The notes below the pieces were generated by a model. The model worked only from the letters and a program-made list of their open reading frames with translations. It had not been told where the DNA came from and searched no databases. Below, in pieces: positions 1 through 8,355 of a stretch of DNA of 64,000 nt (position 1 is the first letter of the stretch; the number at the start of each line of letters is the position of its first letter). Source of the DNA: Gimesia sp. (GTDB lineage Bacteria; Planctomycetota; Planctomycetia; Planctomycetales; Planctomycetaceae); NCBI RefSeq assembly GCF_040219335.1, contig NZ_JAVJSQ010000012.1, forward strand, positions 62,001 through 126,000. The letters run 5' to 3'. The position numbers and the translations under genes were made by a program.

Positions 1-291
1 AAGGAACTGACGGTACAGCGGACTTCGGTCTGGCCGGTGTGGGGCACGGATCCCGGGCTATCACACAGTGCCTCGAATTCGTCGGCGGAGTTTATTACGG
101 TCGATATTGTCGCGGACGGTTTTCTGTACAATATGGTGCGGGCGATTGTGGGGACCCTGTTTGAAGTGGGCGTGGGACGCTGGGCACCCGGGAAAGTACG
201 GGAGATTGTCGAATCGATGGATCGTTCCCAGGCGGGGGCCACAGCGCCGGCAAGCGGGCTCTATCTGGTTCAGGTTGACTACGGCGACTGA
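1..291 (+). CDS. truA: tRNA pseudouridine synthase A, C-terminal part (truncated by window edge)
   Basis: The frame is open from base 1 to the stop at 289-291, so only the last 96 residues are visible. TruA converts U38-40 in the tRNA anticodon arm to pseudouridine. The stretch FLYNMVRAIVGTLFEVG is the conserved C-terminal TruA block that lines the active-site cleft, and the closing segment ASGLYLVQVDY is also typical. The catalytic Asp lies upstream, outside the window. The internal ATG at 37 is not the start, because the family resemblance continues in frame before it. Confidence 0.9.
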   Translation, partial: KELTVQRTSVWPVWGTDPGLSHSASNSSAEFITVDIVADGFLYNMVRAIVGTLFEVGVGRWAPGKVREIVESMDRSQAGATAPASGLYLVQVDYGD

Positions 292-387
292 TTTTTTCAA
301 AGTAGATTAATCCAGACGTCCTGAATTGACGTTGAACCTTTGACCGGTGATCGCCAACACGAGTTTTAATCAGACCAAAAGGGAATT

Positions 388-1566
388 ATGAGTCCGCAAC
401 CACCGCCTCTGCCTCCGCATGATGCTGATGAGCCGATTTTCCTCGAAGAGCCGTTCGGGGAAGAGGGGGAGCGGATTGATGGCGAAAAGGGGCATATCTT
501 CCCCTGCGAAGGCTGCGGGTCTGATCTGATCTTCGATATCCATACCCAGAAGCTGAAGTGCCAGCATTGCGGGTTTGAAAAAGTGATCGGCATCGATCCC
601 GATAAGGAAATCGAAGAGCAGGATTTCTACGGCATGCTGGCTCATCTGCAGGAGCTGCGCGAACAACAGTTAGATGTGGAAGACGAGGAGGAGGAGCAGG
701 AGGTCCGCTGCGAAAGTTGCGGGGCGACGCTCCGCTTTGTGGGAACGCTGACCAGTTCGGAATGTCCTTACTGTGCCTCGCCGATTCAGCTGGATAAAGT
801 GCACACTTCGGAGAAGCGGGTGCCCGTGGATGCGGTGCTGCCGTTTCAGGTGGATGAAGATCGATCGCGGCTGAATCTCAAGGCCTGGGTGAAGTCACTC
901 TGGTTTGCACCGAATGATTTTGTGGAGAAGGGGGCCGAGGGACAGTTTCATGGCGTCTATCTGCCTTACTTCACTTTTGACAGCCTGACGAGCACGTATT
1001 ACTCCGGACAACGGGGCGAATATTATTACGTGACGGTCGGGACCGGGAAGAATCGACGGCGCGAACGCCGGACCCGCTGGTATCCCGCCTCCGGCAACTT
1101 CCAGAGATTCTTTGACGATGTGGTGATTCTCGCATCATGGGGTCTGCCGCGACCGCTGATTCGGGCTCTGGAGCCGTTCCCCATGCATCTGCTGGTCCCT
1201 TTCAAACACGCTTATCTGGCGGGCTTCACGGCCCGGACATACGATGTCGAGCTCAAAGACGGTTTTGTGCTGGGGAAGCAGCGGATGGACGATGCCCTGT
1301 ATTCGGAAGTCTGCAGCCGGATCGGTGGGGACACCCAGCGGGTGGATACGGTCCAGAGCCAGTATGATGCGATTACCTATAAACATCTGCTGTTGCCGCT
1401 CTGGCTGATGAGCTACAAGTATAAATGCAAACTGTACCAGGTGGCCGTCAATGCAGCGACGGGAGAAGTGAATGGGGAACGGCCTTACAGCTGGATTAAA
1501 ATCACGCTGGCCTGCCTGGCCGCTGCCCTGGGCATCGGTGGTGGCACGTATCTGTTCAATCAATGA
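388..1566 (+). CDS. zinc-ribbon protein with C-terminal membrane anchor, function unknown
   Basis: A 392-residue protein of unknown function. Two treble-clef style zinc ribbons are visible: C40-x2-C43 with C58-x2-C61, and C108-x2-C111 with C126-x2-C129, separated by a strongly acidic stretch. The middle part is rich in aromatic and basic residues (around residue 205-240, many Y and R). The last 20 residues are hydrophobic and look like a single tail anchor. Related proteins are sometimes labelled TFIIB-type zinc ribbon or PriA-like because of the ribbons alone; no helicase motif is present here. The ATG at 388 follows a fair ribosome site (AAGGGA). It sits alone between truA and mdh. Confidence 0.75.
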   Translation: MSPQPPPLPPHDADEPIFLEEPFGEEGERIDGEKGHIFPCEGCGSDLIFDIHTQKLKCQHCGFEKVIGIDPDKEIEEQDFYGMLAHLQELREQQLDVEDEEEEQEVRCESCGATLRFVGTLTSSECPYCASPIQLDKVHTSEKRVPVDAVLPFQVDEDRSRLNLKAWVKSLWFAPNDFVEKGAEGQFHGVYLPYFTFDSLTSTYYSGQRGEYYYVTVGTGKNRRRERRTRWYPASGNFQRFFDDVVILASWGLPRPLIRALEPFPMHLLVPFKHAYLAGFTARTYDVELKDGFVLGKQRMDDALYSEVCSRIGGDTQRVDTVQSQYDAITYKHLLLPLWLMSYKYKCKLYQVAVNAATGEVNGERPYSWIKITLACLAAALGIGGGTYLFNQ

Positions 1567-1810
1567 TCGCGTTCGTCCGTCTATGAAGGCGTTCGTCAGG
1601 GGGCAGAACGGGTAGAAATCGTCCATTTTCACAAGCTGTGACGTGCGGGAGCATCGCATTTGTGGCGAGTCTTCAGAAATTGGAAACTGATGCCCCCAGT
1701 CGGTTGCCGATCCGGCAGTGTGGAGGTACAAAAAACAGAATAAATCTGCGAACTTCCACCTGGAGACAGGTTCACTGAGCCACATTCATAAGTTAAGGAG
1801 CGATAAAGAG

Positions 1811-2803
1811 ATGAATCATCCGATTCGAGTTGCAGTTACCGGGGCAGCTGGCCAGATTGGTTACGCCATGTTATTCCGTCTGGCTTCCGGGCAGATCTTT
1901 GGCCCCGATCAGCCGGTAATCCTGCATCTGGTCGAAGTTCCTCCGGTTCTGTCCGCTCTGGACGGGGTGGAAATGGAACTGGAAGACTGTGCTTTCCCGA
2001 CCCTGGCAGGTGTCGTCAAAGCAGACAGTGATCATCTGGAAGACGCATTCGCTGACTGTAACTTCGTGATCTGCGTGGGCAGTGTACCGCGTAAAGCAGG
2101 TATGGAGCGGGGCGATCTGATCCGGGTTAACGGTCCGATCTTCACCAGCACCGGACAGGCGATTCAGAACGCTGCTGCCGATGACGTGCGGGTTCTGGTT
2201 GTCGGAAACCCCTGTAATACCAACTGCCTGATCGCAATGGCCAATGCTCCCAAGGTTCCCCGCGATCGCTGGTACGCGATGACCCGTCTGGACGAAAACC
2301 GGGCCGTCACCCAGATCGCCAAAAAATCCGGTCAGCCTGTGACCGCAATCAAGAACATGAACATCTGGGGTAACCACTCCGCGACTCAGTTCCCGGACTT
2401 CTATCACGCTACTATTCACGGCAACCCGGTTCCGGAAATCATCGAAGATCACAACTGGCTGCGGGGCGAATTCATCGAAACTGTCCAGAAGCGTGGTGCG
2501 GCTGTGATCCAGGCCCGTGGTGCTTCCAGCGCCGCTTCCGCTGCGAATGCTGCCCTGGATACGATCAAGAGCATCATCACTCCTACCCCGCTGGGCGAGA
2601 GCTTCAGTGCTGCTGTCTGCAGTGATGGCAGCTACGGTGTGGATGAAGGTCTGATCTTCGGTTACCCGCTGACCAGCGACGGCAACACCTGGAAGATCGT
2701 CGAAGGCATCGAGCACGATGACTTCGCCATGGAAAAATTCAACGCGACCCTGCAGGAACTGCGGGAAGAACGGGACGTCGTTCGCGACCTGCTGCCGGAG
2801 TAA
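1811..2803 (+). CDS. mdh: malate dehydrogenase
   Basis: A 330-residue NAD(P)-dependent malate dehydrogenase that interconverts malate and oxaloacetate in the TCA cycle. The N-terminal Rossmann loop [10 protein letters not shown], the substrate-binding TRLDENRA and the catalytic His in [13 protein letters not shown] are all present. These are typical of the cytosolic/NADP-type branch (MDH type 2) rather than the LDH-like branch. The start is set at ATG 1811, which has AAGGAG at 1795-1800; an upstream in-frame GTG at 1718 would add 31 residues that do not resemble the family. Length is normal. A strong hairpin terminator follows directly. Confidence 0.95.
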   Translation: MNHPIRVAVTGAAGQIGYAMLFRLASGQIFGPDQPVILHLVEVPPVLSALDGVEMELEDCAFPTLAGVVKADSDHLEDAFADCNFVICVGSVPRKAGMERGDLIRVNGPIFTSTGQAIQNAAADDVRVLVVGNPCNTNCLIAMANAPKVPRDRWYAMTRLDENRAVTQIAKKSGQPVTAIKNMNIWGNHSATQFPDFYHATIHGNPVPEIIEDHNWLRGEFIETVQKRGAAVIQARGASSAASAANAALDTIKSIITPTPLGESFSAAVCSDGSYGVDEGLIFGYPLTSDGNTWKIVEGIEHDDFAMEKFNATLQELREERDVVRDLLPE

Positions 2804-2829
2804 TTCGGTTTCGCGTTTCAGTCTTAGTG

Positions 2830-2868
2830 AAAGAGTCACGATCTCCCGGCGTGGCTCTTTCTCTTTTT
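2830..2868 (+). terminator. rho-independent terminator of mdh
   Basis: An 11-bp stem (AAAGAGTCACG at 2830-2840 with CGTGGCTCTTT at 2850-2860, one G-T pair) closes a 9-nt loop. It is followed by CTCTTTTT. It begins 26 bases after the mdh stop. Confidence 0.9.
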
Positions 2869-2908
2869 ACACTTACTGTTTTTTCTGATTTCTCGATGTG
2901 AGACGCTC

Positions 2909-4276
2909 ATGCAGCCTGAAGAATTACGCCAAATCGATAACGAACACCTCTGGCATCCGTTTACCCAGATGCAGGGGCATCGTGCGGAAAACGTCCCCCT
3001 GATTGAATCCGGGGACGGGTTTTACCTGATCGACGTCGAAGGACAACGCTACCTGGATGGCGTCTCTTCACTGTGGTGTAACGTGCACGGGCATCGCGTG
3101 CCGGAACTGGATCAGGCTGTGCGGGATCAACTCGACCGCATTGCCCATTCCACACTGCTGGGGCTGGGAAGCGTGCCCTCCATCGAGCTGGCGGGAGAAC
3201 TGGTTAAACGGGCGCCGGAAGGGCTGACCAAAGTCTTTTACTCAGACAGCGGCTCTACCGCGGTTGAAATTGCCCTCAAGATGGCGTTTCAGTATCACAA
3301 TCAGAAACCAAAGCCTGATGCCCAGTCGCGGGATCTATTTGCCTGCATGCAGCACGCTTATCACGGTGACACAATTGGTTCCGTGAGTGTCGGCGGGATT
3401 TCCATTTTTCACGAGATCTTCGGGAAACTGCTGTTCCATTCGGTGCAGATGCCCTGTCCGGCGGCCTATCATCGTCCTGAAGGGATGAGCGAAGCTGAGT
3501 ATCATGCACACTGCTACGCGGAGCTGGAACGACTGCTGGCAGAAAACCATACACGGCTGGCGGCGTTTGTGATCGAGCCGCTGGTGCAGGGAGCCGCCGG
3601 CATGCAGATGCATCCGCCCGGTTATTTAAAACGGGTACGGGAGCTCACAACCCGCTATGGCATTCCGCTGATTGCCGACGAAGTGGCAGTCGGGCTGGGG
3701 CGGACGGGGACCATGTTCGCCTGCGAGCAGGAAGGGGTGACGCCCGATTTCCTCTGTCTGGCCAAAGGGATTACAGGCGGCTATCTGCCCCTGGCGGTCA
3801 CGATGACCACCGATGAAATCGCGGCGGCGTTTGAAGGTGAGCATACCGACTACAACGCGTTTTACCACGGGCATACCTATACGGGGAACGCCCTGGCCTG
3901 TGCGGCCGCTTTGGCGACGCTGGAGCTGTTCGATTCTCAGAACACGCTGGCGAACGTGAAAGCGAACGAGCAGATCCTTGCTGACCGGCTGGCGGAGTTG
4001 AAAGATCATCCGCACGTAGGAGAAGTTCGTCACAAAGGAACGATGGTGGGGATCGAACTGGTGGCGAACCGGGAAACCCGTGAAGCCTTTCCTGCCGACC
4101 GCCGCATGGGGCACCAGGTGACCCTGGCAGCACGCGAGCAGGGTGTTATCATTCGACCGCTGGGAGACGTGGTGATTCTGATGCCCGCGCCGGGTATGCC
4201 GGGCGCCCAGATCCACGAGTTGTGCGATGTGGTGTTCGCGGCCATCGATAAAGCAATCAGCCTGCAGGTGGCCTGA
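2909..4276 (+). CDS. bioA: adenosylmethionine-8-amino-7-oxononanoate aminotransferase (biotin synthesis)
   Basis: A 455-residue class III PLP-dependent aminotransferase. BioA moves the amino group of S-adenosylmethionine to KAPA to give DAPA, the antepenultimate step of biotin synthesis. The N-terminal HLWHPFTQM is the BioA signature that distinguishes it from ornithine-type relatives. The PLP lysine is in [10 protein letters not shown], about K286, and the [11 protein letters not shown] block lies before it. No other biotin genes are present in the window. The stop is immediately followed by the stop of the convergent gene, so no bases separate them. Confidence 0.95.
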   Translation: MQPEELRQIDNEHLWHPFTQMQGHRAENVPLIESGDGFYLIDVEGQRYLDGVSSLWCNVHGHRVPELDQAVRDQLDRIAHSTLLGLGSVPSIELAGELVKRAPEGLTKVFYSDSGSTAVEIALKMAFQYHNQKPKPDAQSRDLFACMQHAYHGDTIGSVSVGGISIFHEIFGKLLFHSVQMPCPAAYHRPEGMSEAEYHAHCYAELERLLAENHTRLAAFVIEPLVQGAAGMQMHPPGYLKRVRELTTRYGIPLIADEVAVGLGRTGTMFACEQEGVTPDFLCLAKGITGGYLPLAVTMTTDEIAAAFEGEHTDYNAFYHGHTYTGNALACAAALATLELFDSQNTLANVKANEQILADRLAELKDHPHVGEVRHKGTMVGIELVANRETREAFPADRRMGHQVTLAAREQGVIIRPLGDVVILMPAPGMPGAQIHELCDVVFAAIDKAISLQVA

Positions 4277-5377
4277 TCAGGTTTTGTCAGAGTCGGGGTC
4301 GGTCTTGCCGGGCTCGTCGGTTGAATCCGAGTCCGCCTGCTCTCCCAGCTGTTTGAGCACCTCGCCGATATCGACGGTTTTGATGTTTTTCAGATCGTCC
4401 ATCGACATGTCGGGACGTTCCATCAGTTTAGCGGTCTTACTGCGGGCAAATTCCTGATCGTTGATGGTGAATCGCCAGATCAGAAAAGCCAGGGTGATGC
4501 TGATCACCAGGAACAGAATGACGATGTATTTCACGGCTCCGGAAGAGCTGGGAGCCTGTGGCGTCTCGGAAGCGGGGAACCAGCGGATCTGGCCTGCAAT
4601 CAACAGGGGTGCCGTCTGCAGCTTGCCTGCCTGCGAGGGGTAGCCGTACTTCTTGAAATAATAACCCGTGATCTGGACGGAAGGCATCTCCTGGAGATCG
4701 GGGCCCGTGGGAATGCCCTCGGGTAACTGCGTACAGAGAAATCGCCAGGGATGGGTACCGGAATCTTTGGAAAAGAACCAGCCTTCGTAGAGGGTTTTGA
4801 TGCCGAACTTATTCTCTTCCGGCTTGAGAGGCACCAGGCGTTTGAGCTGCCCCTTGACGGTCATCAGTTCGCCCCGGTATTTACTGGACTCGTTCATGAC
4901 CACCACGAATGGTGGGGCGGGTTCGGCGGAGCGTTCGAGAATGTTCTGCGGAATCGAAGCTGCTTTCGCGAGGAGATAATAGAGGGCGTTGGCTTCGTAA
5001 GGTCGAATGCCTGAAACACTGTCGGTGACCTGTTTGAGCAGACGGGGATCGACGCGGACATCGTATTCGCCGTTTTCCAGCTGCGGATTGACCGACGCCG
5101 GGATATCCACTTCCGGTTCCGGCTGAGAACGGAATTCACCTGGTCTGAGGTTTGAGTCTTCTTTGACGTTATAATCGACGTCGCGATCGGGATCGAGTTG
5201 TTGCTCTCCCTGTCGCTGTTCTGTCGGGGGACCGGTGAGCCAGTACCAGGTTGATTCACGGGAGGCGTAGAGGATCGCCAGCAGGATCACTCCGAGGGCG
5301 GCCACCAGACGAAAGAGCCGGACCTGATCTCGACGACTGAAGTAAGAGGGCGTTGAAGATCGATTGTGAAATCGCAT
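4277..5377 (-). CDS. bitopic membrane protein of unknown function, last gene of pdh operon
   Basis: A 366-residue protein that I do not recognise. It has a hydrophobic segment near residues 22-40 (LVAALGVILLAILYAS) and another around residues 285-305 (YIVILFLVISITLAFLIW), with a soluble region of roughly 240 residues between them and a short acidic, Asp-rich C-terminal tail. The likely topology is two membrane spans with the central region outside the cytoplasm. It starts 92 bases after lpd on the same strand, so it may be co-transcribed with the pyruvate dehydrogenase genes. No motif links it to that enzyme. Confidence 0.7.
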   Translation of the reverse strand: MRFHNRSSTPSYFSRRDQVRLFRLVAALGVILLAILYASRESTWYWLTGPPTEQRQGEQQLDPDRDVDYNVKEDSNLRPGEFRSQPEPEVDIPASVNPQLENGEYDVRVDPRLLKQVTDSVSGIRPYEANALYYLLAKAASIPQNILERSAEPAPPFVVVMNESSKYRGELMTVKGQLKRLVPLKPEENKFGIKTLYEGWFFSKDSGTHPWRFLCTQLPEGIPTGPDLQEMPSVQITGYYFKKYGYPSQAGKLQTAPLLIAGQIRWFPASETPQAPSSSGAVKYIVILFLVISITLAFLIWRFTINDQEFARSKTAKLMERPDMSMDDLKNIKTVDIGEVLKQLGEQADSDSTDEPGKTDPDSDKT

Positions 5378-5469
5378 GCAGAAACGCCCTTTCTTGAGTT
5401 AAGTTCCCGTTGGCAGGCAGGCATTCGACAGTCAGACTTCGTGGTGTCGAATGCTGCCCTGTTCGAAGT

Positions 5470-6906
5470 TTACTTTCGTTTTGGTCGGTACATGTGGGTC
5501 GCCTGACCGAGGAAGCTTTCCGCGGCTTCCATCAGGGTTTCCGAGAGAGTCGGGTGAGCGTGAATGCTCTCGGCGACATCTTCGGCGACGGCAGCCATCT
5601 CGACGGCCAACACCCCTTCGGCGATCAGTTCGCCTGCCCCCGAACCGACAATGCCGACACCGAGTACGCGTCCTTTTTTCTTATCGAAAATGATTTTGGT
5701 GAGACCTTCCGTGCGGGCCAGGGTCTGAGCACGACCGGAGGCGGCCCAGGGGAAGCGGGTGATTTCGACATCCAGTCCCTGATCTTTTGCTTCCTGCTCG
5801 GTGACGCCACACCAGGCCAGTTCCGGGTCGGTGAAGACGACAGCGGGAATCGCGATGTTATCGAATTCAGCCGGTTCACCGGCGATGGTTTCCACGGCGA
5901 CTTTGGCTTCGCGGGTTGCTTTGTGAGCCAGCATCGGTTCGCCGGCGATATCACCGATGGCGAAGATGTGGGATTCGGCGGTCCGCTGATTGGAATCGTT
6001 CTTGATGAAACCACGCTCGTCGAGTTCGAGCTTTGTGTGTTCCAGTCCGATGCCTTTGTTGTTCGGACGTCGGCCGATCGAGATCAGCACGCGGTCGAAA
6101 GTCTGCTGTGGTTCGACTCCTTCACCACTGAGGTCGGCGACGATGCCGCTGTCAGTGGGAGTCAGTTTTTCGACCTTGGTATTCAGGTGAATGGCAGCGA
6201 AACTTTCCTGGAGTCGTTTCTGCAACGGTTTGACCAGATCGCGGTCGGCACCGGGGAGCAGACCACCTGTCATTTCGACGACTGTGACTTCTGAGCCCAG
6301 GGCGGCATAGACGCTGCCCATTTCCAGACCGATATAGCCGCCGCCAACGACCAGCAGTTTTTCGGGGATGTCGGCGAGTTCCAGGGCACCGGTGGAATCC
6401 ATGATCCGGGGATCATCAAGATCGAAGACCGGGGGAACCGCGGGTGAAGAACCGGTGGCAACGATGGCATACTTGAAGCCGATTGCTTCCGTGGTGCCGT
6501 CGTGTCTGGTGACTTCGACGGTGCGGGAATCTTTGAAACGACCGAAGCCTTTGACGATTTCGACATTGCGGGCTCCCGCGAGCTGTCCGATGCCACCGGT
6601 CAGTTGGGTGACGACTTTCTCTTTGAATTCGCGGAGCTTGTCGAGGTCGATCTTCGGTTTTTCGAAGGTGACGCCCCAGTCAGAGGATTCCCTGGTTTCA
6701 TTGATCAGCTTGGCCACGTGCAGCAGTGCCTTGGAAGGGATGCAGCCCCGGTTCAGGCAGACGCCGCCGGGGGCGACGTCGTCGTTGACCATGATGACTT
6801 TGAACCCTTTGTCGGCTGCGTCAAACGCTGCCGGGTAACCGCCGGGACCACCGCCGATGACAACAATATCGGTTTCTCTGGTTGCAGATCCAGACATAAT
6901 GTGCAT
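5470..6906 (-). CDS. lpd: dihydrolipoamide dehydrogenase (E3)
   Basis: A 478-residue FAD-dependent disulfide oxidoreductase. It reoxidises the dihydrolipoyl groups of the pyruvate dehydrogenase complex and passes electrons to NAD+. Visible features are the FAD-binding [10 protein letters not shown] near the N-terminus, the redox pair C50-LNRG-C55, the NAD-binding [10 protein letters not shown] and the C-terminal HAHPTLSE, whose His is the catalytic base. Two ATG codons (6906 and 6897) are both possible starts. It lies 50 bases downstream of the E2 gene, completing an E1-E2-E3 operon. Confidence 0.95.
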   Translation of the reverse strand: MHIMSGSATRETDIVVIGGGPGGYPAAFDAADKGFKVIMVNDDVAPGGVCLNRGCIPSKALLHVAKLINETRESSDWGVTFEKPKIDLDKLREFKEKVVTQLTGGIGQLAGARNVEIVKGFGRFKDSRTVEVTRHDGTTEAIGFKYAIVATGSSPAVPPVFDLDDPRIMDSTGALELADIPEKLLVVGGGYIGLEMGSVYAALGSEVTVVEMTGGLLPGADRDLVKPLQKRLQESFAAIHLNTKVEKLTPTDSGIVADLSGEGVEPQQTFDRVLISIGRRPNNKGIGLEHTKLELDERGFIKNDSNQRTAESHIFAIGDIAGEPMLAHKATREAKVAVETIAGEPAEFDNIAIPAVVFTDPELAWCGVTEQEAKDQGLDVEITRFPWAASGRAQTLARTEGLTKIIFDKKKGRVLGVGIVGSGAGELIAEGVLAVEMAAVAEDVAESIHAHPTLSETLMEAAESFLGQATHMYRPKRK

Positions 6907-6956
6907 TAACTTTCTTTGTTTATTGATGCTTTAACGTGGTAGCAATGTCTCTGGGC

Positions 6957-8285
6957 TTAGCAGTCGACCAGCAGGTTGAACGGATCAGACAGCAGGCCGG
7001 AGAGTCGCACGATGAAGCGTGCAGCGTCGGCACCGTTGATCACCCGGTGATCGTAGGAAAGCGACAGAGGCAGCATGAGCCGCGAAACCGGTTTGTCGTC
7101 GATCAGCTGGAATTCATGGCGTGAGCGGGACATGCCCAGGATGGCGACTTCGGGATAGTTCACAATCGGTGTGAACGAGGTGCCACCCAGACCACCCAGG
7201 TTGGTGATGGTGAAGGTGCCGCCCTGCATGTCACTCATTTCCAGTTTACGATCGCGGGCCTTGACGGCCAGTTCGTTCATTTCATTGGCGATGGTGATGA
7301 TGTTTTTCTTATCAACATCTTTGACCACGGGAACAACCAGTCCGTTTTCGGTATCGACGGCGACGCCGATATTGATGTACTGCTTGTAAATGATCTCTTC
7401 TGTTTCCGTGTCGAAGCTGGAGTTGAAGACGGAGAACTCGTGCAGCGCGATGGCGATGGCTTTCATCGCCAGGGCGGTCATGGTGACCTTGGGACCGGAG
7501 TACTTGGGTTTGGAGATAAAGAGCTTGCGGGCCGTTTCCAGATCGGTGATGTCCGCCAGGTCATGTTGAGTGACATGGGGCACGACCTGCCAGGAAAGAC
7601 TCAGGTTCTGGGCAGAAACGCGAGAGAGCTTGTTGAGCTTCTTGCGTTCGATTTCCCCGAACTGACTGAAGTCGGGCAGGGGCGGCACGGCAATGCCACC
7701 ACCGCCACCTGAGGAACCGCCGTTGGAGATCAGGTTCTTGACGTAGTTTTCCACATCTTCCTGAGTGATACGACCGCCGGGGCCGGAACCAGCGACCTGA
7801 TAGAGATCGACGCCCAGTTTGCGGGCCATTTTCCGGGTCGCGGGACCTGCCGGAGCAGGTGCTTTGTCGTCGGAAGAACCGGCAGCCGGTTGAGGCTGCG
7901 ACTTGGCAGGTGCAGACAGTGTCGGTTCCGGTTTGCTTTCGGCTGCGGGAGCCGATGTGGATTCTGCCGGTTCTGGTTTTTCTTCTTTCGCTTCAGCGGG
8001 TGCTTCTGCTTTGGCTTCTTCCTTCGCAGGAGCAGGGGCTTCCCCGTTGGATTCATCAATGGAGAGCAGCACGGTGCCGATCGCGACGGAATCTCCTTCG
8101 GAGACATTCAGTTCTTTGATCACACCTGCATAGGGTGATTCAAGAGGGACGACCGCTTTGTCGGTCTCGATGTCCATCAGGAGCTGTCCCTGTTCGACGG
8201 TATCGCCGACGGCAACAGAGATCTGTCCGACATCGGCGGTTTCCACGCCCTCGCTTACTTCTGGAAGTTTAAATTCAGTAGCCAT
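6957..8285 (-). CDS. aceF: pyruvate dehydrogenase E2, dihydrolipoyl acetyltransferase
   Basis: A 442-residue E2 subunit that transfers the acetyl group from lipoyl-lysine to CoA and forms the core of the complex. The order is one N-terminal lipoyl domain with the lipoylated K43 in DIETDKAVV, an Ala/Pro/Glu-rich flexible linker (about 85-140), a peripheral-subunit binding domain (ATRKMARKLGVDL, about 145-182) and the catalytic domain. The active-site motif is DHRVING, with Asn where many E2s have Asp; some characterised E2p proteins also carry Asn here. It has one lipoyl domain, where E. coli AceF has three. Confidence 0.95.
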   Translation of the reverse strand: MATEFKLPEVSEGVETADVGQISVAVGDTVEQGQLLMDIETDKAVVPLESPYAGVIKELNVSEGDSVAIGTVLLSIDESNGEAPAPAKEEAKAEAPAEAKEEKPEPAESTSAPAAESKPEPTLSAPAKSQPQPAAGSSDDKAPAPAGPATRKMARKLGVDLYQVAGSGPGGRITQEDVENYVKNLISNGGSSGGGGGIAVPPLPDFSQFGEIERKKLNKLSRVSAQNLSLSWQVVPHVTQHDLADITDLETARKLFISKPKYSGPKVTMTALAMKAIAIALHEFSVFNSSFDTETEEIIYKQYINIGVAVDTENGLVVPVVKDVDKKNIITIANEMNELAVKARDRKLEMSDMQGGTFTITNLGGLGGTSFTPIVNYPEVAILGMSRSRHEFQLIDDKPVSRLMLPLSLSYDHRVINGADAARFIVRLSGLLSDPFNLLVDC

Positions 8286-8355
8286 GTCTTATCGTTCTAT
8301 CTGATGATGGTAATGTTTGGTTTGAACCGTTGTCACAGGGTCAGGTGCACCGGGA

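Noticed and set aside
5410-6294. Open frame (294 codons) on the plus strand opposite lpd
   Set aside because: It lies opposite a well-conserved enzyme gene; acidic, Gly/Phe-rich translation is an antisense artefact.
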